Assembly (NCBI RefSeq): GCF_003063315.1
Contig: NZ_NERV01000001.1
Coordinates: forward strand, 372,001-436,000
Direction: 5' to 3'
Source: Limnohabitans sp. T6-5
GTDB taxonomy: Bacteria > Pseudomonadota > Gammaproteobacteria > Burkholderiales > Burkholderiaceae_C
Length of the DNA stretch: 64,000 bases
Shown one piece after another: positions 63,207 through 64,000 of the stretch; position 1 is the stretch's first letter; each line of letters begins with the position of its first letter. Made by a program: the position numbers and the translations under genes. Under the pieces are notes generated by a model, which was not told the DNA's origin, did not search any database, and worked only from the letters and a program-made list of their open reading frames with translations.

Positions 63207-64000
63207 TCACTGTTTTGCAAACAGGTAGCGGTAGGTTTCTGTCACTGCGTCTTGGGGGTCTGTTGCCGCCAACAGAATCAAGCTGAGGATGTTTTCTGAC
63301 TGCGTGGTAGCCAGGGTGAAATAGTCGCTTTTGACCTGAAACGACGTCTGGATTGCGTTGATGACGTCTACTGCTGTGCGCACACCGCCTTGGTAACTTT
63401 GGCGGTTGGCTTCCACACTGAGCTCGGCTGCGGCCATGGCTTCGCGCTGAATGCGCAGGGCTTCTATGCCAGTGGCCACCAAGGCGGCCAACCGGTCTGC
63501 TTCCAACCGGATTTTGGATTCGGTTTCGCGCAAGCTTTCCTGGGCTTTGACAACGCCGGCTTGCGCGGCGTCCATGCCATACAGGGTGCCTGCTTTCAGT
63601 GGCACCGATAAGCCCACACCGACATAGTTGTTGACTGTGGCTGCACCTGTGGTCTTGCTGTAGGAATATTGGGCAGTTACTGCAGGCAAGAAACTGGCCT
63701 TGATTTTTTTGACTTCGTATTCGGCAATTTCCACGTTGTAGCGAGCGCCCAAAACGTTGGGGCCGGAGCTCAGCGCCACTTGCGTGTAGTCTTGCAAGGG
63801 GCGAAGGCCGTAGGAGCCGTGGGTGGTGGGCAAAACAAAGTCACTGGCCTGTGGCATGACGCCGGTGATGGCTTCATATTGCTTGAGGGCGTTTTGCAGT
63901 TGGGTTTTGAAAGTCAGCTGCTGTGCTTTGGCTTGGCTGGCCTTGACTTCAATGTCGCGCAAGTCGGTGATGGTGCCCTGCCCCAGTTCTTGTTTGCGCT
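63207..64000 (-). CDS. TolC-family type I secretion outer membrane protein, 3' part
   Basis: About 264 C-terminal residues of a TolC/PrtF-type outer-membrane channel; the 5' end lies beyond base 64000 and the frame is open to the edge. The motif LGQGTITDLRDIEVKASQAKAQ at its start and the second repeat with VEANRQSYQGGVRTAVDVINAIQTSF (G-x-R-x-x-x-D-V) are diagnostic of the TolC duplication. It forms the outer membrane duct of a type I secretion or efflux system. It lies upstream of the coiled-coil gene on the same strand, and partner ATPase and adaptor genes are probably outside the window. Confidence 0.9.
   Translation of the reverse strand, partial: RKQELGQGTITDLRDIEVKASQAKAQQLTFKTQLQNALKQYEAITGVMPQASDFVLPTTHGSYGLRPLQDYTQVALSSGPNVLGARYNVEIAEYEVKKIKASFLPAVTAQYSYSKTTGAATVNNYVGVGLSVPLKAGTLYGMDAAQAGVVKAQESLRETESKIRLEADRLAALVATGIEALRIQREAMAAAELSVEANRQSYQGGVRTAVDVINAIQTSFQVKSDYFTLATTQSENILSLILLAATDPQDAVTETYRYLFAKQ

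Noticed and set aside
1..64000. tRNA, rRNA or riboswitch genes
   Set aside because: Reading the gaps, I found no cloverleaf with a T-arm motif, no rRNA sequence and no recognisable riboswitch core; a covariance-model scan would be decisive.

Overview
The window looks like a chromosomal segment of a high-GC betaproteobacterium, most likely Burkholderiales/Comamonadaceae (Limnohabitans- or Rhodoferax-like). The grounds are gene content and order: a grpE-dnaK-dnaJ operon with sigma-32-type promoters, a paired cyanophycin synthetase locus with its DUF1854/ABC partner genes, an etfBA operon beside acyl-CoA dehydrogenases, and a TRAP transporter. No rRNA, tRNA or CRISPR array was seen. The genus is an inference.

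Layout. 1-3.7 kb: end of a branched-chain amino acid ABC transporter (livG', livF), an acyl-CoA dehydrogenase and a MarR regulator. 3.8-10.5 kb: OmpA-like lipoprotein, FAH-family enzyme, FKBP isomerase, then grpE, dnaK, a four-helix-bundle (23S rRNA intervening-sequence type) gene, and dnaJ. 10.8-20.2 kb: beta-CASP metallo-hydrolase, then a cyanophycin locus (DUF1854 protein and ABC exporter divergent from cphA' and cphA). 20.2-26.3 kb: acyltransferase, nitronate monooxygenase, acyl-CoA dehydrogenase and etfA/etfB. 26.6-29.5 kb: TRAP transporter. 30-41 kb: glycosyltransferase/surface locus, including a TPR-OGT-like enzyme, a DUF4214 protein, GT4, ugd, GT2 and a frameshifted manC. 41-47.7 kb: rearranged accessory zone with an IS4-type insertion, relic genes, an AAA ATPase between long direct repeats, and an orphaned MNT/HEPN pair. 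47.7-63.2 kb: long leftward operon for GDP-L-fucose synthesis (gmd, fcl, manC, with a Fic gene inside) and glycan assembly. The window ends in a TolC-family type I secretion gene.

How the genes work together. manC, gmd and fcl make GDP-L-fucose and ugd makes a UDP-uronic acid. The adjacent transferases, including a GT2/fucosyltransferase-like fusion, the pyruvyl transferase, the SGNH-like protein and the methyltransferase would assemble or decorate a glycan. DUF4214 segments in two locus proteins, the OGT-like enzyme and the neighbouring TolC gene suggest, as inference, that the acceptor is a type I-secreted surface protein.

The most unusual structures are repeats. Three inverted arrays of 7-bp units fill stop-to-start gaps inside operons: livF/acyl-CoA dehydrogenase, dnaK/dnaJ and etfB/etfA. 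One carries the four-helix-bundle gene in its loop, like an rRNA intervening sequence placed in an mRNA. A second family is a GTAG-headed, bulged-hairpin REP with compensatory stem changes; its header supplies the stop codon of two genes. In the sugar locus, a degenerate second copy of the Fic-fcl-manC cassette and several broken gmd 3' ends point to repeated recombination.
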